DNA from: Aquabacterium sp.
GTDB taxonomy: Bacteria; Pseudomonadota; Gammaproteobacteria; Burkholderiales; Burkholderiaceae_C
Length of the DNA: 64,000 bases
Assembly (NCBI RefSeq): GCF_029946005.1
Contig: NZ_JAQSDR010000009.1
Coordinates: 248,001-312,000, forward strand
Reading direction: 5' to 3'
Part shown: piece by piece, positions 17,720 through 26,540 of the stretch
How positions within the stretch are numbered: position 1 is the stretch's first letter
How the letters are laid out: each line of letters opens with the position of its first letter
Program-made: the position numbers and the translations under genes
Notes under the pieces: generated by a model
The model's database searches: none
Seen by the model: the letters and a program-made list of their open reading frames with translations, nothing else
Told to the model about the DNA's origin: nothing

Positions 17720-18856
17720 ATGTCTACGATCCTTTACCTCACCCAAATCCAATTTGAATTTGGCGCCATCCAGTTGCTGGCCTCGGAATGCGAGCGGGTT
17801 GGCATCAAGCGCCCCTTGATCGTCACCGACGCTGGTGTGCGCGCGGCCGGCGTGCTGCAAAAGGCACTGGACGCCTTGAAGGGCTGGCCCGTCACGATTT
17901 TTGACCAGACCCCGCCCAACCCCACCGAAGCGTCGGTGCGCGCGGCGCACGAGGTCTGGACCGAGTCCAAATCTGACGGACTGATCGCTGTGGGCGGTGG
18001 CTCCAGCATTGACTTGGCCAAGGGCTTGGCGATCATGGCCACCCACCCCGGCCCCCTGAAAACCTACGCCACCATTGAGGGCGGCTCGCCCAAGATCACG
18101 GCGCAGGCCGCGCCTTTGATCGCCGTGCCGACCACGGCAGGCACCGGCAGCGAAGTGGCACGCGGCGCCATCGTGATCGTGGACGACGGCCGCAAGCTGG
18201 GCTTCCACTCCTGGAACCTGATGCCCAAGGCCGCCATCTGCGATCCGGAATTGACCCTGGGCCTGCCCCCTGCCCTGACGGCCGCCACCGGCATGGACGC
18301 CATCGCCCACTGCATGGAAACCTTCATGGCGCCCGCCTTCAACCCGCCCGCCGACGGCATCGCGCTGGACGGCCTGGAGCGCGCGTGGCACCACATCGAG
18401 CGCGCCACCAAAGATGGCAGCGACCGCGAAGCGCGCCTGAACATGATGAGCGCTTCCATGCAGGGCGCCATGGCGTTTCAAAAAGGTTTGGGCGCGGTTC
18501 ACAGCCTGAGCCACAGCCTGGGCGGCGTGAACCCCAAACTGCACCACGGCACCCTCAATGCCATGTTCTTGCCCGCCGTCATCCAGTTCAACTCGCAAGC
18601 CGAGTCGATCAAGAAGGAACGCCGCCTCGAGCGCATGGCCCACGCCATGGGCTTGAGCAGCGGAGGCGACATCCCTCAGGCCATCCGCGATCTGAATGCT
18701 CGGCTGGGTCTGGCCAAGGGTTTAGGCGAGTTAGGTGTTCAGCGCGAATGGTTCGACAAGGTCGTCGATGGCGCGATGAAAGACCACTGCCACAAGACCA
18801 ACCCGCGCATCGCCACGCCTGAGGATTACGTCGAGCTGCTGTTGGCCTCGATGTGA
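17720..18856 (+). CDS. Iron-containing alcohol dehydrogenase, 4-hydroxybutyrate-dehydrogenase-like
   Basis: This 378-residue group-III dehydrogenase has the NAD site GGGSSIDLAKG (near residue 94), TTAGTGSEVARGA, and metal ligands in CDPELT, MDAIAHCMETF, AVHSLSHSLGG and LHHGTLNA. The whole length strongly recalls the Cupriavidus necator 4-hydroxybutyrate dehydrogenase (SECERxGIxRPLLVTD, TYATIEGGS, FNPPADGIALDGLER), from memory and not a search. It would oxidise 4-hydroxybutyrate to succinate semialdehyde, or the reverse. It diverges from the PsrA-like gene. Its 3' end overlaps the opposite CorC-like gene by 31 bases. Confidence 0.87.
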   Translation: MSTILYLTQIQFEFGAIQLLASECERVGIKRPLIVTDAGVRAAGVLQKALDALKGWPVTIFDQTPPNPTEASVRAAHEVWTESKSDGLIAVGGGSSIDLAKGLAIMATHPGPLKTYATIEGGSPKITAQAAPLIAVPTTAGTGSEVARGAIVIVDDGRKLGFHSWNLMPKAAICDPELTLGLPPALTAATGMDAIAHCMETFMAPAFNPPADGIALDGLERAWHHIERATKDGSDREARLNMMSASMQGAMAFQKGLGAVHSLSHSLGGVNPKLHHGTLNAMFLPAVIQFNSQAESIKKERRLERMAHAMGLSSGGDIPQAIRDLNARLGLAKGLGELGVQREWFDKVVDGAMKDHCHKTNPRIATPEDYVELLLASM

Positions 18857-20160
18857 GTTGAGGCTGGGAGCGTCACTTCGCGGGTCACCATCACTTGGTC
18901 GATCTTGTAGCTGTCCACGTCCATCACCTCGAAGCGGAAGCCGCCCCAGACCACCACGTCGGTGCGTTTGGGGATGCGCCGCAGCATGACCATCATGAAA
19001 CCGGCCAGGGTTTCGTAGTCTTCCTGCAGGGGCAAATCGTACAGCTCCAGCGCCTGCATCACGTCCGGGATGGGCGTCATGCCGTCGATCAGCCAAGAGT
19101 TGGCATCGCGCTGCACGATCTGCTCTTCGTCCATCGAGATCACCAAGCCGCCCATCACCGTGCTCATCACGTCGTTGATGGTGATGATGCCCACGACCAA
19201 GCTGTACTCGTTGACGATGACGGCAAAGTCGTCCTGAGCCTGGCGGAACTGGGTCAACAACTCGGACAGCGTCAGGCGATCGGGGACGATCAGCACCTTG
19301 TTGATCAGGCCATCGGCCTCCAGTGAAATGGGCAGCGAATTCAACACCCGGCTGAGCAGGTGCTTCGAGTCCACATAACCCACCACGTGGTCGATGCTGC
19401 CCTTGCACACCAGGTAGGTGGAGTGCGGGTACTGGTCGATTCGGGCCCGGATCAGGATCTCGCTGTCGTCTTGCAAAAAGTGCACGATGCGTTCGCGGCC
19501 GGTCATGGCACTGGTCACGGTGCGGGTTTCCAACTCGAACACGTTCTCGATCACCTGGTGCTCGCGGGCGGCCAGCACACCGGCTTCAGCGCCCGCATGG
19601 GCCATGGCGCGGATGTCATCAGAGGTGATGCTGTCGTCGCGCCGGGTGGGCAGGCCCAAGAGCTTGAACAAGGCATCGGTGAGGTGGCTGAAGAACCACA
19701 CGACGGGCCTGAATACCGCCAGGAAGATCCGCATGGGGCCGACCACGCTGACCGCCACTTTTTCAGGCGCGACCATGCCCAGGCGCTTGGGGAACAGGTC
19801 GGACAGCAAGATGAACAAGCTGGTAACCACGACGAAAGACAGCAGCAAGCCCACGGTTTCAGCCCGTTCTGGCGAGACCTGGAAGGTGCGCAGCATCATC
19901 TGGATGAAGGGCGAGAACGCGCCCTCCCCCACGATGCCACCCAGGATGGCCACGCTGTTCTGGCCGATCTGGATGACCGTGAAGTAGTCACCAGGTTGGT
20001 CTTGCACGTGCATGACCTGCTGGGCGCGCAAATCGCCTTGCTCCAACATCTGGCGCAGGCGCACACGGCGCGAGGCGGCCACGGCCAGTTCGGCGGTCGA
20101 GAAAAAAGCGCTGACCGCGATGAGCGCGGCGACCAGCATCAGGCTGACGGTGGAGTCCAT
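18826..20160 (-). CDS. CNNM/CBS-domain CorC-HlyC family membrane protein
   Basis: This 444-residue protein follows the hemolysin/UPF0053 plan. An N-terminal CNNM transmembrane domain has three to four helices (residues 1-150, with SAFFSTAELAVAASRR near the start). A tandem CBS pair follows (about 205-330: MTGRERIVHFL..., DFAVIVNEYSLVVGIITINDVM). A C-terminal CorC_HlyC domain has ETLAGFMMVMLRRIPKRTD. Relatives act in Mg/Co efflux or polyamine homeostasis (PaeA/YtfL). I start at the ATG just before the first membrane helix. It converges on the alcohol dehydrogenase with a 31-base coding overlap. Confidence 0.88.
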   Translation of the reverse strand: MDSTVSLMLVAALIAVSAFFSTAELAVAASRRVRLRQMLEQGDLRAQQVMHVQDQPGDYFTVIQIGQNSVAILGGIVGEGAFSPFIQMMLRTFQVSPERAETVGLLLSFVVVTSLFILLSDLFPKRLGMVAPEKVAVSVVGPMRIFLAVFRPVVWFFSHLTDALFKLLGLPTRRDDSITSDDIRAMAHAGAEAGVLAAREHQVIENVFELETRTVTSAMTGRERIVHFLQDDSEILIRARIDQYPHSTYLVCKGSIDHVVGYVDSKHLLSRVLNSLPISLEADGLINKVLIVPDRLTLSELLTQFRQAQDDFAVIVNEYSLVVGIITINDVMSTVMGGLVISMDEEQIVQRDANSWLIDGMTPIPDVMQALELYDLPLQEDYETLAGFMMVMLRRIPKRTDVVVWGGFRFEVMDVDSYKIDQVMVTREVTLPASTHIEANSSST

Positions 20161-20176
20161 GAAAACAGTGTAGCGA

Positions 20177-21247
20177 TCACAGGGCCCGGACTTCGCTGAT
20201 CGGACAGCCTCGCTGCAACCAATCGCCCCACTCCTGTGCCAGGCGTTCACTTTCCGCCACGGCCGCGCTCCACCGCTTGACGCGCTGGGGGAAATCCAGA
20301 CGGGTGAAATCGTCGCGATCGGGCAGCTTGCCGCCGGGCAGTTGGGCGACCCATTCGGGATTGGGTGCCAGCAAAACCATGTTGCTCAAGCCTGGCGTGG
20401 GCAGGTGGCGGCGCTTGAAGGACTTGTCGAGCCAGCCGGGCACGATGGATTGCTGGAAGTGAGGATAGAGTACCAGGCCGCTGTCCATGGCGTTGAAGTT
20501 CCAGTGGAAGTGGTAATCGACCAAGCCCCCGTCCCAATGCGCCCCCGGGGTGGCACCGGGGATGTCGCGCACGGCATCCAGCAGAAAGGGGATGCTGCAC
20601 GAGGCTTGCAACGCGGGTTTGAAATTCTCGGTGGTCAGTGCCCAACGCGCGGTGGGCAGGTCACGCAGGGCCAGGGGCAAGGCTTCGCCGACAGATGAAA
20701 AAACATTGCGCTCCAGGAAGGCCCCGACGCTGCGGCGCGACAAGGCATTGCCCAAAGCCAGGCCCGCGAAACCCAGCGGGGTGCGCATGCGGGTGCCCGC
20801 ACGCAAGAGCTGTCGCCCGCGTGCGGTGACCACGTGCAAGCGCCAGCGCGGGTGGGACAGGATGCCCTCAGTGTCTGTACCAAAAAAAGTGTCCAGCGCT
20901 TGCCCGAAACCGGCGCTGACGCGCTGCGGCGATGGCATTTTGTGCCCGGCTTCCGGTTCGTAATTTTGGTGAACGTAGTCGTGCGCGAGGCGCTCGAAGG
21001 CTTTGGCCGGTTGCGGCATGGTGGCGGTGGCCATGCGCCAGGCACCGATGGACGCGCCCACCAGGTGCACTGTGTGCTGTGTTGGGGCGAGCCATTCGCC
21101 GAAGAGCTGCCGGTCCAGGTGCGTCAGGATCAGGCCCTTGGGGCCGCCCGCCGCGGCCGGAATCAGGCGGACATCGTGCGCGCTCAGGCCATGTTGTTCA
21201 ATGTGGCGGCGGGCAACCGGGCCTGCGTGGATGTGCAAGGCTTTCAT
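20177..21247 (-). CDS. Patatin-like phospholipase family protein
   Basis: This 356-residue protein has the patatin hallmarks: a glycine-rich oxyanion loop AAAGGPKGL near residue 34, the nucleophile elbow GASIGAWR (Ser near residue 66), and the catalytic Asp in WDGGLVDYHF near residue 240. Patatins use a Ser-Asp dyad to deacylate lipids. No signal peptide is seen, so action is likely cytoplasmic or at the inner membrane. It lies 16 bases downstream of where the CorC-like gene begins and 19 bases after the GST gene, all on the minus strand. Substrate unknown. Confidence 0.85.
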   Translation of the reverse strand: MKALHIHAGPVARRHIEQHGLSAHDVRLIPAAAGGPKGLILTHLDRQLFGEWLAPTQHTVHLVGASIGAWRMATATMPQPAKAFERLAHDYVHQNYEPEAGHKMPSPQRVSAGFGQALDTFFGTDTEGILSHPRWRLHVVTARGRQLLRAGTRMRTPLGFAGLALGNALSRRSVGAFLERNVFSSVGEALPLALRDLPTARWALTTENFKPALQASCSIPFLLDAVRDIPGATPGAHWDGGLVDYHFHWNFNAMDSGLVLYPHFQQSIVPGWLDKSFKRRHLPTPGLSNMVLLAPNPEWVAQLPGGKLPDRDDFTRLDFPQRVKRWSAAVAESERLAQEWGDWLQRGCPISEVRAL

Positions 21248-21266
21248 GGTGGTTTTCGTCCGTCAA

Positions 21267-22067
21267 TCAGGCGGCGACGGGTGTTTCCTTGGCGAACGGC
21301 GCCTCGCGGTGCCGGCGGTAGACCTCACGCACCCAATCCATGCAGGGCCGGTGGGCCAGCCAGGTTGGCTCGTGAGCGGCATCGCGCCGGAAGGACTTGG
21401 CGCCATAGACAGGATGTTCATCAGGGCAAGCCAGTGGGGCCAGGATGGACGCTGCCGTGATGTCAGCCACTGAAAATTGATGCCCCGCCAAGTAGCGCCG
21501 ACCATCACTGAGGCGACCGTCTAGCCACGCCAGGGTCTGCTGGATGCGCAGGGCCGATTGCGCCGCAGCCCGGGACGAGACGCCCAGTCGCCGTTTGAAA
21601 AGCCACTTGCTGATGGGAAAAAACAGCCGCACCAGGCGTGCCTGGTTCCTGCTGGCATGGCGAGTCCACATCTCAATCACCCGGTCGTCCTGATCCAGGG
21701 CTGAGAAATACAAGTAACGTGCCACGTCGTCGCCGATGGCGTCAAAGCGCGCCTCGATGTCCATGATGTCTGCGTTCAGGGAGATGGCCCGAGGCATCAC
21801 GGCCAGCGGGCCCATGCGTTTGTCCAGCCACTGCAGGATGTGGGTGCTGTCCTGCACATGCTCGACCTTGCCACCGGGCTGGTTCGACTGCAGGATCGGC
21901 AGGGTGGTTTCGCCCTGCCCGCCCATGCGCAAGGCAGGCACCAGGTGCAAGGTGGGCGTCATGAGCACCTCTCGGAACTTCAGGCCCGACGCGTCCAGTG
22001 TCCAGCGGATCTTTTCGCTGAAATGGGACATCGAGAAAGTGTAGAGGGTCAGGCTGGCGGTAGACAT
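21267..22067 (-). CDS. Glutathione S-transferase family protein
   Basis: This 266-residue protein begins with a thioredoxin-like strand-helix (LTLYTFSMSHFSEKIRWTLD, Ser at the catalytic position of the N-terminal domain) and ends in an all-helical GST domain with the conserved RYLAGHQFSVADITAAS motif near residue 203. The cis-Pro loop is LPILQSN. It may conjugate or reduce small electrophiles with glutathione. The chosen ATG is set by the first strand; GGAG lies directly against it, so the true start is a little uncertain. It precedes the patatin gene on the same strand. Confidence 0.85.
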   Translation of the reverse strand: MSTASLTLYTFSMSHFSEKIRWTLDASGLKFREVLMTPTLHLVPALRMGGQGETTLPILQSNQPGGKVEHVQDSTHILQWLDKRMGPLAVMPRAISLNADIMDIEARFDAIGDDVARYLYFSALDQDDRVIEMWTRHASRNQARLVRLFFPISKWLFKRRLGVSSRAAAQSALRIQQTLAWLDGRLSDGRRYLAGHQFSVADITAASILAPLACPDEHPVYGAKSFRRDAAHEPTWLAHRPCMDWVREVYRRHREAPFAKETPVAA

Positions 22068-22140
22068 CTCCGTCAGGATACTCCAGCGCCACCCGACCAG
22101 ACGGTGCGGCGCAGCCTCTGGTCGAGGGTCATATGAGGCT

Positions 22141-22168
22141 TTGCTTGCGGGAGCAGGCCCCTGATAAT
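22141..22168 (+). promoter_or_regulatory. Candidate sigma-70 promoter of the PEP-CTERM gene
   Basis: TTGCTT (22141-22146) and GATAAT (22163-22168) are spaced by 16 bases, and the start codon follows 28 bases later behind GGGAG. The -10 is good; the -35 matches at three to four positions. Confidence 0.5.
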
Positions 22169-22195
22169 CGACTTTTTTGTTTTCAGGGAGATTGC

Positions 22196-22981
22196 ATGTC
22201 GTTCCGCAAAGTGGCCAGCACCAGTCTGTGCGCCGCACTCATGTCACTGCTGGCGCCTGCCATGGCCGCGCCGGTTCATTACACGTTTTCCACGGGGTCG
22301 ATCATTTACGGCCCCTCCGAGATCACCAGCCTGCTGAGCGGCTTGACGGTCTCGGGGGCATTCACCTACGAGCCAGCCACGCCCTTGTTCGGCCAATCCG
22401 GAGACCTCGGTTTCGAACCAGGCTATTCGATCTACGCCACCAGCGGACCGGTGATTCAGTCCTTCTATCACATCAGCGGCGCCATCGGCACCCATCAGTT
22501 TTCCGACATCACCGGCACCACCAGCGTCCGCAATGGCTACACCGGCGGAGTAGCCACCAGTTCAACGCTGGACATCATCACGCTGAATTCGGAAGTCACC
22601 CCCAAGGTGGGCACCAACACGCAGCCCACGGAATACCAGCGCCAACTCAATGGCTTCACGATTGGTGACTACACCTTGAACAATGTGCGCCTGTTGTGGG
22701 TGGGCGGTGTGACCGGTGGCACGTTCAACTTCCTGAACGACAGCGGACTGCCGGCTGAGCTGCCAAGTTTTCAAGGCCGCTTGATCTTCGACTTTGTGCG
22801 CACCGACGATCCCACCAACACGGCCAACGTGTCGTACTACTCGAACTCCGTGGGCTTTGGTGGCCTCACGGTTCAGGCGGCAGCGGTTCCAGAGGCCAAT
22901 ACCAGCCTCATGATGGTGGTAGGCCTGGGAATACTGGGCTTGGCCACACGCCGTCGGCAGCACAAGCGCCAGGTGGCCTGA
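22196..22981 (+). CDS. PEP-CTERM sorting-domain protein, otherwise unrecognised
   Basis: This 261-residue exported protein has a signal peptide (MSFRKVASTSLCAALMSLLAPAMAA), a beta-rich body with Thr, Ser and Gly repeats, and a C-terminal sorting signal: VPEA, a membrane helix (SLMMVVGLGILGLA) and RRRQHKR. In PEP-CTERM systems the motif is cut by an exosortase (EpsH/XrtA) and the protein goes to the outer surface or the matrix. Here the canonical VPEP is VPEA. The ribosome site GGGAG supports the start. No exosortase gene is in the window. The body matches no family I know. Confidence 0.85.
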   Translation: MSFRKVASTSLCAALMSLLAPAMAAPVHYTFSTGSIIYGPSEITSLLSGLTVSGAFTYEPATPLFGQSGDLGFEPGYSIYATSGPVIQSFYHISGAIGTHQFSDITGTTSVRNGYTGGVATSSTLDIITLNSEVTPKVGTNTQPTEYQRQLNGFTIGDYTLNNVRLLWVGGVTGGTFNFLNDSGLPAELPSFQGRLIFDFVRTDDPTNTANVSYYSNSVGFGGLTVQAAAVPEANTSLMMVVGLGILGLATRRRQHKRQVA

Positions 22982-23009
22982 TCACTGATCTGCGAGGCCC
23001 CCAGGGGGC

Positions 23010-25358
23010 TCAGCGCTTGGTCTGCAACTTGGCAAACGCGGCCGCCATGGCCGATTGCTCCTGCGGCTGCGGGCTGGAAGAACCACCACCACGAGGTGCA
23101 CTAGATCGCTCATTGCGCGCGGCCGGCCGGTAGTTGTTGTCAGCCTTCGCCGCGCCCTTGGCAGGCATGGCCGTGTCCAGCTTCATCGTCAGCGAGATGC
23201 GCTTGCGGGCCAGGTCCACTTCCAGCACCTTGACCTTGACGATGTCGCCCGTCTTGACCACTTCGCGCGCGTCGGTCACAAACTTGTTGGACAACTGGCT
23301 CACGTGGATAAGGCCATCCTGGTGCACCCCCAGGTCCACAAACGCGCCGAACTGCGCCACGTTGCTCACGGTGCCTTCCAGAACCATGCCTTCCTGCAGG
23401 TCCTTGATGTCGTCCACGCCATCGTTGAAGCGCGCCACCTTGAAGTCAGGGCGCGGATCACGGCCGGGCTTTTCCAGCTCGGCCAGGATGTCCTTGATGG
23501 TCACGATGCCGAACTTCTCATCGGCAAAGGCCTCGGGCTTGAGCGCGCGGATCACGTCGGCGCGGCCCACCATCTCGCTGATGGGCTTGCCCGCCGCCTT
23601 GATCATCTTTTCGATGACTGGGTAGGTTTCCGGGTGCACGCCCGACATGTCCAGCGGGTTGTCGCCATCGCGGATGCGCAAAAAGCCCGCCGCTTGCTCA
23701 AACGTCTTGGCGCCCAGGCCGGCCACGTCCATCAGCTGCTTGCGGTTCTTGAAGGCGCCATTGGCATCACGCCAACGCACGATGCTGTTGGCCACCGTGG
23801 TGCTCAAGCCCGACACGCGCGACAGCAGCGGCGCCGAGGCGGTGTTCAGGTCCACGCCCACCGAGTTCACGCAGTCTTCCACCACGGTGCTCAAGGTGCG
23901 GGCCATCTCGCTCTGGTTGACGTCGTGCTGGTACTGGCCCACGCCGATGCTCTTGGGGTCGATTTTGACCAGTTCGGCCAGTGGGTCTTGCAGGCGGCGG
24001 GCAATGCTGACGGCACCACGCAAGGTCACGTCCAGGTCAGGCAGCTCCTTGCTGGCAAATTCAGAAGCTGAATAGACCGAAGCGCCGGCCTCTGACACCA
24101 CCACCTTGTCAATCATGGTGCCGGGCGCCAGTTGCTGGATGCGCTTGATCAGGTCGGCGGCCAGCTTGTCGGTCTCGCGGCTGGCGGTGCCGTTACCGAT
24201 GGCGATCAGGTTGACGCCATGGGTGGCGCACAGGCGGCCCAAGGTGTGGATCGAGCCTTCCCAATCCTTGCGCGGCTCGTGCGGATAGACGGTCGACGTG
24301 TCGAGCACCTTGCCGGTGTCGCTGACCACGGCCACCTTGACGCCGGTGCGGATGCCGGGGTCGAGGCCCATGACGACGCGCTTGCCCGCAGGGGCGGCCA
24401 GCAGCAGGTCGCGCAGGTTTTCAGCGAAGACCTTGATGGCCGTCTTCTCGGCATCTTCGCGCAGGCGCGAGAACAGGTCGCGCTCCATGCTCAGGCTGAG
24501 CTTGACCTTCCAGGTCCAGCCGATGGTCTTGCGGATCAGGTCATCAGAGGCGCGCTTGCCGTGGCTCCAGCCCAGGTGGCGGGCGATGCGGCCTTCGGCG
24601 ATGCTGGGCTGGCCGGGCACGATCTCTTCATCCAGCAACAGCTTGGCGTCCAGGAACTCCAGCGTGCGGCCGCGGAACACGGCCAGCGCGCGGTGCGAGG
24701 GCACGGTGCGGATCGGCTCGTCGTAGTCAAAATAGTCGCGGAACTTGGAGATGTCGGGGTTCTGCTCGTCCTTGCCGTCCATCAGCTTGGACTTGAACAG
24801 GCCCTCTTCCCACAGCCAGTCGCGCATCTTGCCGATCAGGGTGGCGTCTTCGGCCCAGCGCTCGGACAGGATGTCGCGCACGCCATCCAGCACGGCAAAG
24901 GTGTCGGCAAAGCCGCCATCGGCGTTGACGAAGGCGGCGGCTTCAACCTGCGGATCCAGTGATGGATCGGCGAACAATTTGTCGGCCAAGGGCTCGATGC
25001 CGGCTTCGCGGGCAATCATGGCCTTGGTTCGGCGCTTTTGCTTGTAGGGCAGGTACAGGTCTTCGAGCTCCTGCTTGGTGGGCGCGGCCTCGATGGCGGC
25101 GCGCAGCTCGGGCGTCAGCTTGCCCTGCTCATCGATGCTCTTGATGACGGCTTCGCGGCGGTCTTCCAGCTCGCGCAGGTAGGTCAGGCGGGCTTCCAGG
25201 TCGCGCAGTTGCGTGTCGTCCAGGCCGTCGGTGGCTTCCTTGCGGTAACGGGAGATGAAGGGCACGGTGGCGCCCCCATCCAGCAACTCCACGGCAGCGT
25301 TGACTTGGGCAGGCCGAACCTTCAGTTCGGCCGCGATTTGCATCAGGATCTTGTTCAA
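23010..25358 (-). CDS. tex: Tex-family transcription accessory / RNA-binding protein
   Basis: This 782-residue protein shows the Tex order: an N-terminal helical domain ([24 protein letters not shown] near residue 24), a YqgF/RuvX-like nuclease fold ([17 protein letters not shown] near residue 330), a helix-hairpin-helix region ([13 protein letters not shown]...), and a C-terminal S1 domain ([35 protein letters not shown] near 650). It ends in a Ser, Gly, Gln-rich tail. The start is either TTG at 25358 (AGGG upstream, in-frame stop just before) or ATG at 25343. Tex affects transcription and toxin expression in Bordetella. Confidence 0.93.
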   Translation of the reverse strand: MNKILMQIAAELKVRPAQVNAAVELLDGGATVPFISRYRKEATDGLDDTQLRDLEARLTYLRELEDRREAVIKSIDEQGKLTPELRAAIEAAPTKQELEDLYLPYKQKRRTKAMIAREAGIEPLADKLFADPSLDPQVEAAAFVNADGGFADTFAVLDGVRDILSERWAEDATLIGKMRDWLWEEGLFKSKLMDGKDEQNPDISKFRDYFDYDEPIRTVPSHRALAVFRGRTLEFLDAKLLLDEEIVPGQPSIAEGRIARHLGWSHGKRASDDLIRKTIGWTWKVKLSLSMERDLFSRLREDAEKTAIKVFAENLRDLLLAAPAGKRVVMGLDPGIRTGVKVAVVSDTGKVLDTSTVYPHEPRKDWEGSIHTLGRLCATHGVNLIAIGNGTASRETDKLAADLIKRIQQLAPGTMIDKVVVSEAGASVYSASEFASKELPDLDVTLRGAVSIARRLQDPLAELVKIDPKSIGVGQYQHDVNQSEMARTLSTVVEDCVNSVGVDLNTASAPLLSRVSGLSTTVANSIVRWRDANGAFKNRKQLMDVAGLGAKTFEQAAGFLRIRDGDNPLDMSGVHPETYPVIEKMIKAAGKPISEMVGRADVIRALKPEAFADEKFGIVTIKDILAELEKPGRDPRPDFKVARFNDGVDDIKDLQEGMVLEGTVSNVAQFGAFVDLGVHQDGLIHVSQLSNKFVTDAREVVKTGDIVKVKVLEVDLARKRISLTMKLDTAMPAKGAAKADNNYRPAARNERSSAPRGGGSSSPQPQEQSAMAAAFAKLQTKR

Positions 25359-25505
25359 GCGGGTGCCCTAGGAAAATCTACGGAAAATGCGAGCGCATCG
25401 ATCAGGGGCCGCAGTTTGCCATAGGCGGGCTGCCTCAACAGTCCCTGGCAATCTGGGACAATACCGGACCTGCGCCTTGCCGCGCCCACGTGTTTTTGCC
25501 CGTCC

Positions 25506-26540
25506 ATGCCCCTGATTCCCTACGCCCTGTCCCGCGCCGTCCTGTTCAACCTGGACCCGGAAGTTGCCCACGAACTGACCATGGGCGCCCTCGCACGGTT
25601 TCAGAACACGCCGCTGGACTGTGCCTGGGGCGCCAGCCGGGTCAGCGATCCAGTGGAGATCGCTGGGTTGAGGTTCCCCAACCGCATCGGCATGGCCGCA
25701 GGGCTGGACAAGAATGGGCGCTGCATCGACGGCCTGGGCGCCATGGGCTTTGGCTTTGTGGAAGTGGGCACGGTCACGCCCAAGCCACAGCCGGGCAACC
25801 CCAAGCCGCGCATGTTCCGCCTGCCACAAGCCAATGCGCTGATCAACCGCCTGGGCTTCAACAACGACGGCCTGGATGCCTTTGTGAGCAATGTGCGGCG
25901 CGCACGCTTTCGCCAGCAGGGCGGCATCCTGGGCTTGAACATTGGCAAAAACGCCAGCACCCCGATCGAGAACGCGGTCGATGACTACCTGATCGGCCTG
26001 GAAGGCGTCTACCCCTGGGCCGACTACGTCACGGTCAACATTTCGTCGCCCAACACGCAGAACCTGCGCAGCCTGCAAAGCGATGAGGCGCTTGACAAGT
26101 TATTGGGCGCCTTGCAAACCCGCCGCCAGGCCTTGATGGCTCGCGACAAGCGCCACGTGCCCATGTTCGTGAAGATCGCGCCTGATCTGGACGAGACCCA
26201 AGTGGGCGTGATCGCCGCCACCTTGCAGAACAATGGCATCGATGGCGTGATTGCCACCAACACCACCATCAGCCGCGATGCCGTCAAGGGCATGGCACAC
26301 GCTGAAGAGACCGGCGGTCTGAGTGGCGCGCCCGTTTTCGAAGGCAGCAACCAGGTCATCCGGCAGTTGCGGGCCGCCTTGGGGCCGCGTTTCCCCATCA
26401 TCGGGGTGGGTGGTGTCATGAGCGGGGCCGATGCACGCGCCAAGCGCGATGCGGGGGCCGATCTGGTCCAGGTCTACACCGGACTGATCTACAAGGGTCC
26501 CGCCCTGGTGACCGACTGCGCCCTGGCGCTCAAGAATTAA
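25506..26540 (+). CDS. pyrD: Dihydroorotate dehydrogenase (quinone), class 2
   Basis: This 344-residue FMN enzyme oxidises dihydroorotate to orotate in pyrimidine synthesis and passes electrons to quinone. It has the class-2 N-terminal helix ([14 protein letters not shown]), [10 protein letters not shown] near residue 62, NRLGFNNDG, the serine-based active site in NISSPNT, NTTISR, and the phosphate-binding GVGGVMSG near residue 298. Its TAA overlaps the stop of the converging pseudokinase-HDOD gene by four bases. With carAB elsewhere in the window, two steps of UMP synthesis are present. Confidence 0.95.
   Translation: MPLIPYALSRAVLFNLDPEVAHELTMGALARFQNTPLDCAWGASRVSDPVEIAGLRFPNRIGMAAGLDKNGRCIDGLGAMGFGFVEVGTVTPKPQPGNPKPRMFRLPQANALINRLGFNNDGLDAFVSNVRRARFRQQGGILGLNIGKNASTPIENAVDDYLIGLEGVYPWADYVTVNISSPNTQNLRSLQSDEALDKLLGALQTRRQALMARDKRHVPMFVKIAPDLDETQVGVIAATLQNNGIDGVIATNTTISRDAVKGMAHAEETGGLSGAPVFEGSNQVIRQLRAALGPRFPIIGVGGVMSGADARAKRDAGADLVQVYTGLIYKGPALVTDCALALKN

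Noticed and set aside
23055..24071. 338-codon frame antisense to tex
   Set aside because: It has a low-information His/Val/Ala-rich peptide and lies within an intact tex.
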